64,000 nucleotides of DNA from Trogon surrucura (GCA_020746105.1 CM036630.1:10459840-10523839); one strand, 5' to 3'; positions 39,588 through 54,200 are shown, numbered from the stretch's first letter. Made by a program: numbers and translations. Notes: generated by a model not told the origin, from the letters alone.

Positions 39588-42500
39588 AAGGATCGGCTTT
39601 GCACCATTGCACAATTAAAAATTACCTGTGTGGATCCTGTCAGAAAAAAAAAGGTAAATGAAATATCAAAAAACTGCAGAAGGTGGCCGTGAAGGTGCCT
39701 GGGTAGAGCCAGATAATCCTGCTGAAGTATACCAAGGGGATCTTAAAAACAAGGAGCAGAGACAAGCTTCCAGCAATCAGGAGTGAAATAAAGTAAGAGC
39801 TTATGCTAAGTCTTTGTAGCAAAGAAGTGTTATTTTTCTTAATGAGGAGACAATGAACACGGGATGCATCGCTGGGATACACCTCATGTGGTGGGAGAAG
39901 ATGTGGCAAATCGCAAGACAGCACCGCTGAGCTGGCTGCGGCAGCCTCTAACATCTGGAGGCAGCTTTAATGCAGAATGATGAAATCTCTCGTCAAGTTA
40001 CACGCCAAAGATGGCTGCTGGTTTGAGGAGAGAGCCCCAGCAGCAGGCTCTATCCATTTAACACCGACTGCTGCTTTTGTTGCTAGGCTACAAGCAGGAC
40101 GTACATTTATAAGCAAAAGGGAAAAAAAATAGTATCTTGTGGTGTTGCCATGATTTGCCTCCTCCAGCGTTCAGCTTGGTTTTATGATTGCAGTAGGAAA
40201 AATCATACTGCAGACAAAGATTTTTTTTTTCCTTGTGATTTAAATAGATATTTCTCAGTAGAAGCTGCTTTGGGGACTGAAAACTTGGTGAGTGGCTTTG
40301 TTAACATTTGGTGTAAGTACATTGCATCATACTCCTCCCAATCATCAGCTGTGCTGCTTCTTCCAAACTGTGGTAGCAAATGTAGTGCAAATAGAGGAAT
40401 ACCATTGCTTAATGATCCTGATACATCCGATACGTGCTCTTTTGCCATCACACAAAAATGCTTTCTTCCCCTAAGAATCTAATAGCGCTTCTCGTTTGTA
40501 CTAATTACACTGCCATGACTGACATCCCTGGAGAATGCCTTGTATTCTTTTCTTTGCCAGAGCAATTAAAACATGGGTAATAGCTGGTTTTGCCTTTCTG
40601 CTGTTGCTTTGCCAATGGGTTGTAGTTCTAATGTAGAACAGGTCACATTTGACTAATCAGAGGATAGTTAATTTCCTGTCTTTTCTCCTAAGCCAACATA
40701 GGAGCTATTGTGGTGGGCATTGCTTGTGGAAAAGAAAAATCTGAGTTTGTTCAGGCAAAACAGCCCCAAAAAGGAGCCAGTGTGTTATCTGAGGAATAAA
40801 GAGGCCTGAAAGGATCTCTGTCAGAGCAGCATGGGAAGTGCTTCAAAAGAACTCAGCTCTGCAAAAACAAACAAGTGGCCCAAGTGGACACTTTGGTCCA
40901 TAAACATGTCAAAGAAAGAAGAGAAGCTTCTGTTCCCTGTTTTACAGCAGCAGGTACTTTTCTCCACCTCAAGACTTCCCAGCTTCCATCTCTGACAGCT
41001 GGACATCAGGCCGTTAGGGGGCTGCTTGAAAGAATGGAGATCTAAGTGCTGAAGTGTGTCGAATCTTTTTTTCTCTCTCCCAGTGAATTTGCGCATGAAA
41101 CATTTCCAGCAGTGCCTGGCTCTAACTTTTGAACTATTCCTATTCTTTAGGATTTGGGTAAGAAAGAGGTACTGCCGTTACCTTCTGGTTTCACCTGTTT
41201 TCAGGGAAAAGCCTCGCTCTCATTTTTCAGAAAAGGAACTCTTAGTTGCCCCTAGGAGATTTTATGAATCATGACCTGACCTTGAGCACCTTTACATCAC
41301 CTGAAGCAAGGAGTCTAAGCCCTGGTAAAGGACACCGTACAAGTTACACCTTTCCGTCAGTGTTTGTGTTGGCTGGGTTACTCAGTTGCTCTCCTGTATG
41401 TGGGCTGGTTTGAATTCTCTTTTAAGCGAGAGTACCCAGCGTGTCGCGTGCTTTGGGACAGAAGGCTGCAGGCTGGGAGTTGGGCACCAAAAAGTCAGAT
41501 GTCGCAATGTTCATTATCACAATTATGTCTGCACTGCTTTGGGGCGTGGACTTCTCTTTAGACTTCTCCCTCCCCCAGCTCAGTTTTTGCTGACTTTCTG
41601 AAATTGTGCGAGAGGTGAAAGGCCGCTCTCGTTAATAGAGTCCGCTTCTGTAGGGGAAGGTACAGGAGGCTGTTATTGGGACTCCAGCCCTCATAAAAGC
41701 AAAAAGCAACAGGAAACTGCATACAGAACGAAGCAGTACCCTATGTGGTACCCAATCCAAGGTTGTTTGTGGAAGGATCCTCATTCAGGAGAGTTCAGGA
41801 ATTTGCATCTGTTGAGGAAAGCCTGCTTCTGAGGTAGTTCTCATACGAGTTTCTGTCACAAATGTTCTCTCTGACAGTATCGCACTCCTGGCAACCTAAG
41901 CCGTCTGCATCTCGAGGAATGGATATTTTGCCATTAGGGATGCTTCTGGGCTCACAACAGTGACTGTAGCTTTAAAAACGAGTATTTAGATCAGGCATGG
42001 AGAATCAAGTTCAAAGTTATACCATCAAGAAATTTATTTTTCTGTCGCTCTGTTCCAAATTTTAACTTAGATACTGGAAGAAGTAATGATATATCTGACC
42101 AAGTTTCTTAATTGCGGAGTGGATATTTTCAAGACTTGGGTTAAAATGCAAGTCAATAACAAGAAAATATAAAGTGCTCCAAGGAACGTAGCAAAGCTGC
42201 TTTTCATCCTTCAGGCACTGCTGCATGAGTTTAAGTTGCCCAGAATTTTGCGGATCATGTGCTCATCTGGGTTATTCAGTCATGCAATAGGGTTTAAAAT
42301 AAATAATCAAATGCGTTGTTCAAAATTATGTAGTATGCTACTGTCTGAAATAAATTAAGTAGTCATTGCTACTCTTTTGGCTATTGCTTTGGTTTGAAAA
42401 GTAGTTTTTTGACCTTCAGTGTGATGTTTAAAACATGAACTTTGAAAAGGAGCAGCGCAGAGTTGAACTACTGACAACTCCTGAATCTGCATTTTGTAGA

Positions 42501-45500
42501 ATTGCTGCAACTGCTGTTGTTAACCTTTAAACAAAGTTTAAAGTCTTCTGCTATTGCTGATTCTGTGGCAAATCTAAACGTAGCCTTTACACTAAAACCA
42601 TTGATCAGGTTTTGCTCTGGTTTTTGTGCATTTATTTTTTAAGAGAGGCCACTCTCACTTATTCTTAAGCCCTCTTTTTGCCTTCAGTTAATGTTCGTAC
42701 TAAACATCAGACCCTTCACTGACAGGTGATTCCATGTGATCAGAGAGGGCAAGGAATTTGAGTGTGCTCTGTACGGGGGCTTCCAGCTCTGTTCAATGTC
42801 ACTTTCCAACTGAAAGTAAAAAAATGAAAAAATAGTCAAATAATTGTTGATTTAAAATAAACGTTTTTGTAGAAAGTTATTAAAAATACAGAGTGGAGAA
42901 TTTCTCTTCTGGTGAACAGAGACCTTACTTTTAGCTGTCAGTGAGTTCTACCGTGTTTTTTAGTTGTTTTTCATTTGCTGGTTACTAGAGCTGGGAGAGC
43001 ATTGGGCAGAGAGATGAGGAGGCAGCAGCAAGGAGATCCGGAGAGAGAGCAGCAGAGAAGTTGGCAGTGAAATCAGTTGGGAAGTGCAGTTCCCCCCAGT
43101 TGTGTCCTCTCTGTGATCTGCCGTCTGTGCCACCACGTGTAATTGCCTCCAGTCGACAGAACCGTGACTGCAGCTCAACTTCTAATGCCAAGCGCGTGGC
43201 AAGCAGTGGCCACCTCTTTAGCTCGGCCGTCATGCGTTTATGAAAAACTTTATGAACACACGTACGCAGCTGTGATTCTGAAAATTCTCCTTGGTACGGA
43301 GGAAGAGCCGCAGTGTGAAACACGTGGAGAATCAAACCTCTGTGTCAGTGCTGGGGAGCTAAACAATGCAGAAAATGTCCCTGGCCACGGGAACGCCGTC
43401 GCCCGTATTGTGAACGTGCTGGAGCGCAGCGTGGAGCGGTTTTGCCCGGGACAGCTGATGCTCACCCGGACAATCCGGCAGCACGAGGGAGGATTTAGCT
43501 GCCGTTCTCCACGGGCAGTTTGGATGCAGCTGCCCTGGTTTGGAAACTGAAAGGGTTTAATGATATGAATGTGCCAGAGAGCACAGTCCGTGCTTTGTTA
43601 CAGGTTTAATTTACTAGTGTGGACTGTTACCGGCTCCAGGGTTTGCAGGTAAAAGTGGTTCTGTTAAATACCGGGGAGTTGCTGAGGTTTGCCTTCACTA
43701 GTTGACTATAACAAGGCAAATGTTTTTGTCTTTGTCTTAGAGGATTTGTGCGTTTACTTTTCAGTCCCTTTGAAAACTTTCTTCATGTCTCAGGGTTTTA
43801 TTTCAATTTGATTTAACCCAAATGTCCTTTATTTTTTCCTTACACAATTCTATTATGGAAATATGGATAATGAGAACTTAAATCTTGGGCACACTTAGTG
43901 TATATGGAGAATTGTATCACTGAAGGTAGTGGAGTTACAGCCTTGATAAGCCACTGTAGTTATCATAGCAATTAAATCTTAAGTAGTTTTATTACAGTGC
44001 TTTTGTTATTGGATATTTGAATGGGTTATGCAAACAACGGCACTCCTCTAAAATTGTATCTGAAAATTAAGGTGACAGCTAGGTAAAACACTGTTCCAGC
44101 AACTTAAACTGAGAGTGTTGTACCTATTTCTTGTAGTTTTACAGTCTCAGTTTAAATAAAATAAAAAAAAAAAAACTGCATGGCTATTGAAAGATATATT
44201 GATGAAACCATCTTTGGGCACAGTCACCATTTTTACTTTATAGTTGGACATTTTGATTTATAAGAGATATGAGTGCATGAGCCATCTGCAGCCAAGGCAG
44301 ATCCTTTATTTTTTAGATTTCTTGCTACTGGAGGACTTGGTTTGCTGGACAGAGGTATCACATAAAAATAATTCACTGACAACCCAGTAGTATATGGGCT
44401 AATCAGAGTGAAAAGAAAGAAAAGAGCTCCTGTTTGTGGACTGCCTTACTAAGCATCCATTAGACAGCTTTAAACAGATTAACATAAGCTACCCTAAGCA
44501 GCTTTGAATCTTTCTTAATGAAACTGATAATTTAATTATAGAAGTATTTAAACTTGGACTTTCCTACAAATAATATACCAACAGGGAAGCATTCAAAGAG
44601 CAAGCTACCAGCTCTAGTGTACAAATATTTTTATTTAGGTGCCTTTTTTTAGTGGAAAAGAATACTTGAATAAATGGGTTCACTCTGCTTTCACAGAGTT
44701 ACGCTTTGCAAAACCAGCAGTTACCATTAGAGCAGAAGATGGTCTGTTTTTTCACAATGTATCACTGTTCACAGGAGTGCCTTTAGTGGTATAGTACTAA
44801 GAAAGGGAAAAGAAACCTAAGGAGCATCATCTCCTGTTCAGATGCTTTGCATGAGAACTCTGTTCTCCAGCAAATCTGCCCCGAGTCTTTTTCCATTTCC
44901 GTGATCTGCTCTCGTTCTGCAACACGCCTGGTGAGAAACGTATCTCGTGAAAATGATTCTGCTCATCCACAGGTGTCTCCACACGCGGTGCTTTAGGCTG
45001 TTTCTTAACTGTGGAAGTGTGTACCAGCATCCAGGGATACTTCCGTATATTTTCCTTTATCCAAGCCTTCAGAATGGTTTATGCTATTGTTGAGTAACTG
45101 GGGAGGTGTTAATTATTGCAATAAAACCTGTGAGAGCTTACACTGATTTGTGAGTCTTCGAAACAACCTTGCACGTGATGATTTGGAGTAGAAACTGGGA
45201 ATTTTAAACTTGTCCAGAAAGGATTAATTGAGCGTTTAAACTCTTAATACAGTTTATTGGGACGAAGCAAAAGCAATCCTACTGATGTCCTACCTGCAGC
45301 CTCTGCTGTCAGTTCATGATTACCTGGAATTCAGCAATATCTGTAGAAACGCAGTTTGGCTTTACACAGTTGCTCTCTATGCTGCAAAGGCGAACAGATC
45401 AGCTTTGCCTGGACAGCCCTGATTTTTTCCTGATGCAAGGAAAATTTAAAGAGCAGGACACAGAAATATCTGTGTAGCTGTAATTTTTGTGTGATTTTAT

Positions 45501-48028
45501 CCGAACTCATTTAGCTTGTGTAAATTTCAATAATAAGATCTGTTCTGTAGAATTAGAGATTGTTTGTTCAAGGGAGAGCTTGAGTCTGATGGAAAGCAGA
45601 GATCTTTCTTATTTTATGGTTTTGGTTTTTCAATATTCTATCATAAATAATATGAGCTAAACCAAAAAAGTAATACATAAGCATTCTGAATGCTTTGTTT
45701 GGGTTTTTTCCCTTGATAAAAACAAACTCCCTGGGTTTTTATTAGAAACTGATTATTTAACTTAAAGAAAATTTAATTACCAGTGAAAGTACAAAAGGAA
45801 GTTCTTTTTTAAGTGGCACCAGGTTTCTAAGTAGCACCACTTTCTAAGACATTTTTAACAAACGTATTTAGAAATGCTAGCTGAGATACAATATTTTCAG
45901 CTGTTGTTGTGAAGGACGACCCTTAATTATTGTCTATTTAATCCATTTTGGGTTCTCAAACTTGGTGTGCTAACAGGAGGTTGCTTTGCTTTCTTCATTA
46001 CGACACACAGGACTTTGCCTCAAATATTCGGCAGTAGAATGTACTTGCCAAATCCTCTTTAAACATTGCTTATCTTCGTGTTTAGTGCAGTTATTCTGCA
46101 TTTTTGCAACCTCCTCTTTACAGCTTTACAATCAGGTCTGGTGCTCAGTGCCATTGTGCTTATGCAGACACAGCTTCTGTTGACTTCGTGAGCACACGTA
46201 ACAATCTGAACGTCGTCCTCCTGGCAGGTGATATATCAGAAAATCAAATATATCCCATAATGCTCATAAGGTACACCATAAATTGGTATGTGGCCATTAG
46301 GTTTTCTTTGTCATGAAATCACAGGAATAACCACCACCTAAGTCTTATCTAAAGAGTCACGCTTGTGCTGTTACATAAATGTAAAGATGTTAAGTCTGGG
46401 GAAATGCAGGGAAGACAGTCTTTTCTCTGAATAATTCCCACTCTAAGAGCAATTCTGACTGATAAGTGGGTCAAGGCAGAGTAATTTCTACCCAGTCCTC
46501 ATCTACTTAAAAAGCTGGTTTCGTGATTCCTGTGAGAGACGTTCCAAAGACGTAAGTTTCTTTCTTGTATGACTCTGAGCTGGTTTAGCTTGCTCTGAAG
46601 AACAGACTTTTTGGGGAGTTGGGGTAAGTTGTTCGCGTTGTTGAGGGTTTTTTTGCTAGAAATGCTGCTCTGTAGTGTCTTCTGAATATTTATTAGCTTC
46701 CTTCTCCTTGCTGATGCTTAAAGCTGCTGATTTAAGGCTGGTTATGATAGATGGGGAGACTTAAGCCTTTATTTCTGTGGAAGTTTACTTTTCCAAAAAA
46801 TCCCAAGTTTTGCCATTTGAGGTAGAGAAGGATCATAGTTACACTGGAGACAAAAGCTTCTTCAGATTTCACAAATGGTCTCTACTTCTCTCCTCATGAA
46901 GTTCACAGGTTTATTTTTTTTTTGAAGGATACATGATTAGTTACTTTCTTTCTGTGATTTCTTTTCTACACCTTCAAATTGACCAAAATGTCTAAGACAA
47001 CTTCATGGTGTTCTTGAGTTAGGATGAAAATACTCTTCACTGGCAGCTTACACCATATGTAAGAATTGTCCTCATAAATTATTATGGTTTTCCTGTTAAA
47101 ACAGATAAAATGCTATGTGATATCATCTGTATAGATCAAATTTATTTCAGCAATTTGAATTACAAGCATTATGTGTAGGATTTTATTTTTAACTGGCTAT
47201 TGAATATGTAGCAGAAATTTCTCTTAATAAAGTTCAAATAGCTTGTGCTGTGCAGAGTCTGTCCTTCTTTCATTAAATGTAGAAGTAAACTTAGTCATCT
47301 TGAAGTAATTCTGAGTTTTCTGGGCATTTTTAAATGCACAACTATGTTATTTCAGTGCCCTTCATTGTAGTTCTTTAACCATCTTTGAAGCATCGTTAGG
47401 AGATCTGTTCACGTGTTCATAATGTGGCACATTGTTGCATTATATAATCTTTGTTTTGTTAAAACATGGATTTAGACAAACAACATTTGTTAAAGAGATT
47501 ATTGGGTTTGTGTTCCTATTTTTTGTTTTGTTTTGCTATGCCAGAGAAGTTAATTGGGTTTTCTTAAATATTTCTTCTTTTGCTGCACTTTACAGCAGTA
47601 CTTCAGGCATCGCCTGAGATATTTAGTTTCTCCTTCCCTTCAAGACAATGTTTTAGCAAACACTAATTCATCATTGAAATAAAGCATGCTTCTGATTAGT
47701 ATGTCGTTATTTAGTACAGCTATTTATTAATAAATTTCTCTACTTCCTTTGCAACTGCCTCATCCTCAGACACTTGTACATGTGTATGATGTTACCTCTG
47801 CCTCATGATCAGATACTCGTACTCTTACAGAGGTGTCATGTATAAATGTCTTGGGCAAACGGGCGTCTGCTTTCTGCATACATTCTTGGCCGTTTAAACT
47901 TCGCTTCTGCAAGTTGCTTGTTCTCTGACTTATTACCCTAAGCACAACTACTTTTCATCTTGCAGGTTATAGGTATATTGTGAAATAAGTGGATTTCTTA
48001 ATTGCAAATTTTTGATTTTCCTTCACAG
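39588..48028 (+). other. SFXN1: SFXN1 intron 1, remaining part
   Basis: Mostly AT-rich intronic sequence apart from the CpG-rich patch near 43.1-43.5 kb. A run of 13 A after TAAAATAA near 44.16-44.17 kb resembles a poly(A) tail, but the sequence before it is not a recognisable element and no target duplication was seen. Additional non-coding leader exons cannot be excluded. Confidence 0.6.
43130..43520. other. CpG-rich patch inside SFXN1 intron 1
   Basis: About 390 bp with many CpG dinucleotides (around 15 within 43385-43520 alone) in an AT-rich intron. Both strands have open frames of over 110 codons here, which I do not recognise and attribute to composition. No clear splice donor or poly(A) signal flanks it. 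It could be an internal regulatory island, an alternative first exon or a GC-rich insertion. Confidence 0.45.
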
Positions 48029-48203
48029 AGTTTTTGAAGATGTCGGCAGATATACCATTAAATATTAATATCAAGGAGCCCCGATGGGATCAAAGCACTT
48101 TTGTTGGACGAGCCAGTCACTTCTTTACTGTAACAGACCCACGGAATATTTTGTTATCGGATGCCCAGCTGGAAAATGCAAGAAAAATTGTACATGATTA
48201 CAG
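48029..48203 (+). CDS. SFXN1: SFXN1 exon 2 (first coding), residues 1-55
   Basis: The acceptor TTCCTTCACAG ends at 48028, 11 nt of leader follow, and coding starts at ATG 48040. The exon encodes the soluble N-terminus with the conserved [11 protein letters not shown] segment and ends inside the codon for R55, before donor GTATGG. Confidence 0.95.
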
Positions 48204-51200
48204 GTATGGTGTTGATCACTTTTACTGCTGGCCCCCAAAAGTCCCTGTTAATAAGTTCATGGCTCTATATTTAAAGGGAAATACTTAAAACACTGCATGC
48301 ATTGCACCACTCTTCTTATTTCAGAGCTTGGAGCACTTTCTTTTAAATAAATTTGCTAATGAATGAGGATATTATGTCATCTGAGAACGCCTACAGAGTA
48401 TTCTGAAATACGGAAGTGTGTAATTCTGAAAGTAGTTAATATGACAACAGAGTTTTAGACTTCCTCGTATGTGTTATATTGTTTGGAGCAAGTAGTTTCT
48501 TAAATACTTGCAAAGTACATTTTCAGAGTTTCATGCTAATGACTGCAGAGATTTTAGCTCTAAAATCTAGTACAGGTTTGAGTAAATAGAAATTTGGTGC
48601 TGGATATATCACCTCAGCCAACATAACCACTGCTGGGAGTTTTGATTCTTTTTTATTTCACCAACACGTTTAAAAGCTGGAAATCCATGAGCTAACTGTG
48701 AGGCTAGATTGACTTCGTATGAACATCCCAAAATCCTCCAGTGCCACATTTGTCACTGGCTACAGCATTTTATAACAGTTGTGCTTTTTGCTGTTGTCTT
48801 GTCCCAAGACAAGGTATCGTGGCAGCTGGCTTGACAGAAGATGACTTGTGGAGAGCAAAATATATCTATGATTCAGCCTTTCACCCAGACACTGGTGAGA
48901 AGATGGTGTTGATTGGCCGAATGTCAGCTCAGGTACCCATGAACATGACTATCACAGGTTGTATGATGACCTTTTATAGGTAAGTGCTGGCAATCTAACA
49001 TCTAAAACATTTGCCTACAAATTAAATAGGTGAAAATCAATACTATTTTCAAAAGAGCATTTTAGAATGTTTACAAGTATTTTAAAATGTAAAATATTGC
49101 TTCCTTTTCTCTTCTTTCCCTGCATTCTTTCACACTGATTAATGGTTTCCTCTAGAAGTAGTTGTGAGACAAGCCCTTAGCCCCTTTCCTTCACTGTCCC
49201 ACTTTTCCTCAAAGTGGAAAAGCTGAATGTTCCAAAATCCCATCCATGTAGGAGAGTTGTGTGGAGGACAAAGAGGAGGAGATACCTGGAAATTTCTAAC
49301 CTTAGAGATCTGGCACGTAGGATGTGCTGTCTCCCAAGTGAGTACTCAGTGTGCTTCTCTCCATCAGTCGTTGAGTTTCTTCAGCTCCTGTTTGATCCTT
49401 CCATTTCCTCAATAGTTCTTGAATCACGAACACAGTGAAGTCCACAGCAAAAGCCAGTATCGCCTGTCAGTAGACTCTGTGTTAGAAAATATTTTTGTGA
49501 CACAATGCTTTGGTAGCAAGAACTGGTAGGGGGTTCAGAGGAATTTAACAGTAGCGTTTTTAGTGCTGAGCTTTTACAAATTCTTGACTTGCACTCCAGA
49601 AAGGCACAGCTATTTTAAACGAACACTTGTGTGTGTGTCTTTAAAAACAATTGAGAATATGAGTAAAACCATCACTACAGCCACCCATCCACAAGCACTG
49701 CTTCCTGTTAACTGCTTATTCTTTTATGCATGTTCTGTTATTATCCGTAACACTTAGAGCAGCTACGTACCTCTTCTTTGCATTACCTTAGTCACTTAGT
49801 TTCAAAACTAGGTGATTTATTAGCCTGGAAGCCTCCGTCCTGTGTTCTGCTCATCACTGGCCACTGGAAAGAGCAAACTCCTCCTTATAGCGGTGAGGGC
49901 TCTTGGGCATGCAGTAAGGCAATGTGAGTCACGCCTAAACCCTACACATCCTCTGCACACCAGCAGGAAGGAAACAGGAGTCAGGAGAAGAGTTGCACAT
50001 GCACAGGAAGAAAGGAGGAAGAACAGCAGTAGTGACAGAAAAAAATCCAACTAGTTTGTCACTGTTACTTTGGCATCGCATTCAGACTTACTACAACAAT
50101 GGCGGCGTATTAGCTTTTTGAAGGCTGAGAGGATGAACCCCCGTCTCCTAAAATCCACCTCTCAGTTACATATGGAGCTTCCAAAGAGAACTAGGAGACT
50201 TTCAAAGAAAAATAAGCCTGGAAAAGTACTCTAGAAATCAGTGTCTCGTATTTCTCTGTGTGTGTTTTTATAAAGAGGTTTGCTCTAATGCTTTTGCTAT
50301 TACAGCAAATCTATGTCCCAGCTGAACCTTAGTATTTAATTAACAGTGCTTTTAAATTCTATCCTTAGTAGCACTTCCATTATCAGGATGGTACCTCATT
50401 GACTGTATTGTTTCATTCAGATAAACAAGAACCTCTGCATGATTACTGCTTGCACTGGATTTTCTTGATTTGTCATCGTTTTTCTGTGCTGTTGATTCAA
50501 TTGTGGTTTTAATAATAACGATAATAAAAACAGTAACTGTTTCTCTTTTCAAGAACGACACCAGCAGTGGTTTTCTGGCAGTGGATTAACCAGTCCTTCA
50601 ATGCTGTGGTGAATTACACGAACAGGAGTGGTGATGCCCCGATTACTGTCAGGTCAGACACTGAACCACATAATTCTGATGTGTTTGTAAGTTGCTCTCT
50701 GATGTAAGAGAACACGGTCAGGCTTTGAAGTGTGAGGTGACAGAGGGATAAGTTTTTTCATCTATGCTTACTATTAATTCGATATGCATGGATGAGAAGT
50801 CCAAGAATGATGGAGGTGAGAACTCCGTTTCTGCCTCTAAAGATGAGACCAGGCACCTTGATCATGAGCACTTCACAGCGTAGGAGTCTATGTTGCACTG
50901 CTCAGTCAACCACTGGAAAGTGCCTTGTCAGTTTGGTGTTATACCAGTGTATTTCTAAATTTCTATGGAAATTTCTATGGACCTTCAGGTGTCTCTGTGC
51001 CATCTTCTCAGTGCCCTGTGGCATAGCACACACCACGCTGTGCTTATTCACAAAGAGAGGACCCTTCAAGGAACTGGTCTGCACAGTACTTGTTTCTACT
51101 TGCAGGCAAAGAGAGAGGCTAAATAGATGCAGAACGATAGAAATCATGAATAGGAGGCTGGAATTGCAGTGTTTGAGGCTGATTTGCTTATAGACATCCA

Positions 51201-54200
51201 GGAGGAAGCAGTGGATTCAAGGATATACAGACACCTCCTAACTGGGAAGTAGGTAAAATGTTTTAGGGCAAGTTGGGTTGGATTCGAGTGTTTGCAACAA
51301 AGCTGCTCTGTCTGTATGGGTTTAAGTACAGTTTATTTTACTTACTGTTGTAAACATGACCTTAGAAATCCAAAGTTATTTTATTAGTTTAAGCAATCAG
51401 GAAGTTCAATACAGAACTAAATCCTTCAAGGTGTTCGTTCAGACACATGAGAAAGTGCTGAACAGACAGCAGCACAGAGCCAGCAGACCCTGATTCAGTG
51501 TTGAGATGTTGCTTGCACGAGATTTTTACTGCTGAGAAGTGGGTAGTGTTCCCTTTGAATCATCTGTCTACATTTGACTACGGAAAGGTCTACTTCTTAA
51601 CTTTTGGAGGGGTGTAGCTATGTGTGTAAAATGCAATTACTTTTAGAAGTGACATAAATGTAGTTGTTATGCATATGCAAACTTTTTTATTTTTGTTTTA
51701 GCCAGCTGGGAGCAGCCTACGTTTCTGCTACCACAGGTGCCGTCGCAACAGCTTTAGGACTTAATGCACTAACAAAGGTATTGCTGATACTTTTTTTCCA
51801 TTCTTAACTAGACTTTGATGTTCTATGAGATATTAACGGCTCACTTCTCCTGTGTATCTGTGTCGTGTTGTGCACAGCTCCCAGTATGGAGTTGCAATGG
51901 CCTTTGGTAGCTCCCTTCTTTAGATCCCAAACTTATTTTTGCCCCATGTAGATGGTTTTATATGTATTTCAGACAGCCTGTCCTCCTTATGTGTATGTCA
52001 AACAGCCTTGCGTTTTGTTAATGCAAACTGTATCTGATAAGGTGCAGCTTCTTTTTTGCATGTCAAGGCATCTGATAGCATTTGAAGGTTAATTGTAATT
52101 ACAGCAATGTGGACTTACTATTCCATAAACTGTATAGGTGTGTTTTCAAAGCGCAGTATCACTTCTGCAAACATGGGCACCTACTCTTGACTGGTTAGAA
52201 CTTGTAAGGAGCTGCCACTCTTCAATGCAGAGAACTCAAGTTCTTTAAACAACTGCACAACATAATCGAGAAAAAGAGGTCCTTTACAGGAGGAAAAAAA
52301 TTTATTTTTTTTATCCCTCTTTAATGCTTGAGAGTACTGAAAGTCATATAGCTTTAACAAGTTGAGAGACTATTTAAAGCAGAGTAATTGAGATTATACA
52401 AGACATTGGCTAGATGAATAGTCAGTGCCTTTAGATGCAAAGCAGCTGGTACAGACGTTGCTGCCTAAAGTTAAGGTCTGTTTAGTGCTGCTGCTGGGCT
52501 GATGGGCATACTCAGAAGCTGACACTTCTCTGCAGTGATGCTACTGTATTAAGGTTGTTTCTGCCAGTCTCCTGCCACTGCTCACTCAGAGAGAAGTATT
52601 CATGACTTGTATCTTGTCTGCTTGTTGTTTCACCTCTGCCCTAACGGTGAGTTTTCACTGAATTTTAATTTAAAAGGAATAAGTCTGGTCTGTCATTAGT
52701 ACGTGAAGCATTTTAACATGACCTTTGGGAAAGAAAACGATTTTGTAATTATCTTTTTGTTTTCTTCTTTTTTTTTCCTCTGTGTTTTACAGCATGTTTC
52801 ACCTCTTATAGGACGGTTTGTTCCTTTTGCTGCTGTTGCTGCTGCTAACTGCATTAATATTCCACTAATGAGACAAAGGTAGGAAAAATAACAAAGACTC
52901 GTTGTAGAAGAAAGGATGTTACTGAGTTTGTGTATCAGCAAGTTAGTAAATAAAGCACACTATATATCTTTAGCTTGGTTGAGAACCTTGCAAAAACCTC
53001 ATGCATGATCTTCTTTAGATTGATTGATTGTGACGGATAAAAAACAGAACATCTTCATTCCCTTCAGATAAATATCCATAGAGTTCTTCACTGTTAGATC
53101 TCAGAAGCAAGTACCGGTTCTTGAAAACTTGATCCCATGAACACTTTAATACAAACTCTACTGTGGAAAAATACAGGCATTTCAAAAATAGTGCTTCAGA
53201 TCCCACATGTAGAAGTTAGTCATAGAAGTCAGGCTCTACAGTTCTGTTTCATCATCTGAGATTGCAGAAATAAGCACTTTGTCAGAAATAAAATCTCATG
53301 TGTATACTGATTTGACTAGAACTAAGAACAGAAGTAGGGGAAAACAAGTGAAAAACATCTTGTTATAAGCACAACATTATGGGCAGAAAAGGGAATACTT
53401 AGAGGTTATGTTTACAATAAAATTCAGTCCATGGTAGTATTTTACCACTTAGAAAAGATGAGAAGAATAAAGGCAGTCCTCAGTATATCTGCCCTTCTGT
53501 CTGCCTCCCACTCCGCTGGAAGTTCTCCCCATCATGTAAGCTTAACACGTAAATTTGCACTTGAGCAAAAGATCTAATAGAGAATAATACAGTTACAGAA
53601 ATGCAGTTTGTTTTGTGCATCCTTTTATGTTTTCAAATACGTTCTTAGTGACTGAAATGAAAACTCAGACTGGAATGCCGGAGGGGAATTTTCACAAAGA
53701 CTTGTGGTTTAGTGCAGTGAAGCTGATCTTCCTGGATTCCGTGTTGTCTGTCAGAAACGACAGGCTACTTCCAGAGCAGTCCAGAAAATTCCACCTTTCT
53801 GAATTGCTTTTTGAAGGAACCTCTCCCTTCCTCGAACTACAGAAATAACACGTCTCCTTTTGTCCTCTTGGAATGCATGTGCCCAGGCTTAAGCAGCAGG
53901 TTGCTGTTACAAATAGTCAGTTGTTTACTTTGTCTGCCCTTTGAAAATTTTGTGCCTAAAGGTGTTACAAACAGACTAACTTGGAAAATAAAATAAAAAC
54001 CGTAATTCTTATAACTGACAATTTTAAGGGGACCAAGCGTAAGGGAATAAAAAAGACGGATGAATATTTGCCAGTCACTGCTTTGTTTTGACTTGTTATC
54101 CAACAGGGAGCTCAAGTTTGGAATCCCCATCACGGATGAGAACGGGAACAGACTGGGTGAATCAACAAAAGCAGCTCAGCAGGCAATTACCCAGGTGGTT

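Noticed and set aside
43143-43550. 135-codon frame in the SFXN1 intron CpG patch
   Set aside because: No recognised homology and no splice signals linking it to SFXN1. It is kept only as a CpG-patch finding.
44130-44175. Possible retroposed copy ending in poly(A)
   Set aside because: The A-run is preceded by sequence that I cannot match to any gene or SINE, and no target-site duplication is visible.
48034-48039. Upstream in-frame TTG as a SFXN1 start two codons earlier
   Set aside because: Vertebrate SFXN1 begins at the ATG of the MS-type N-terminus, and that ATG gives exactly 322 residues.
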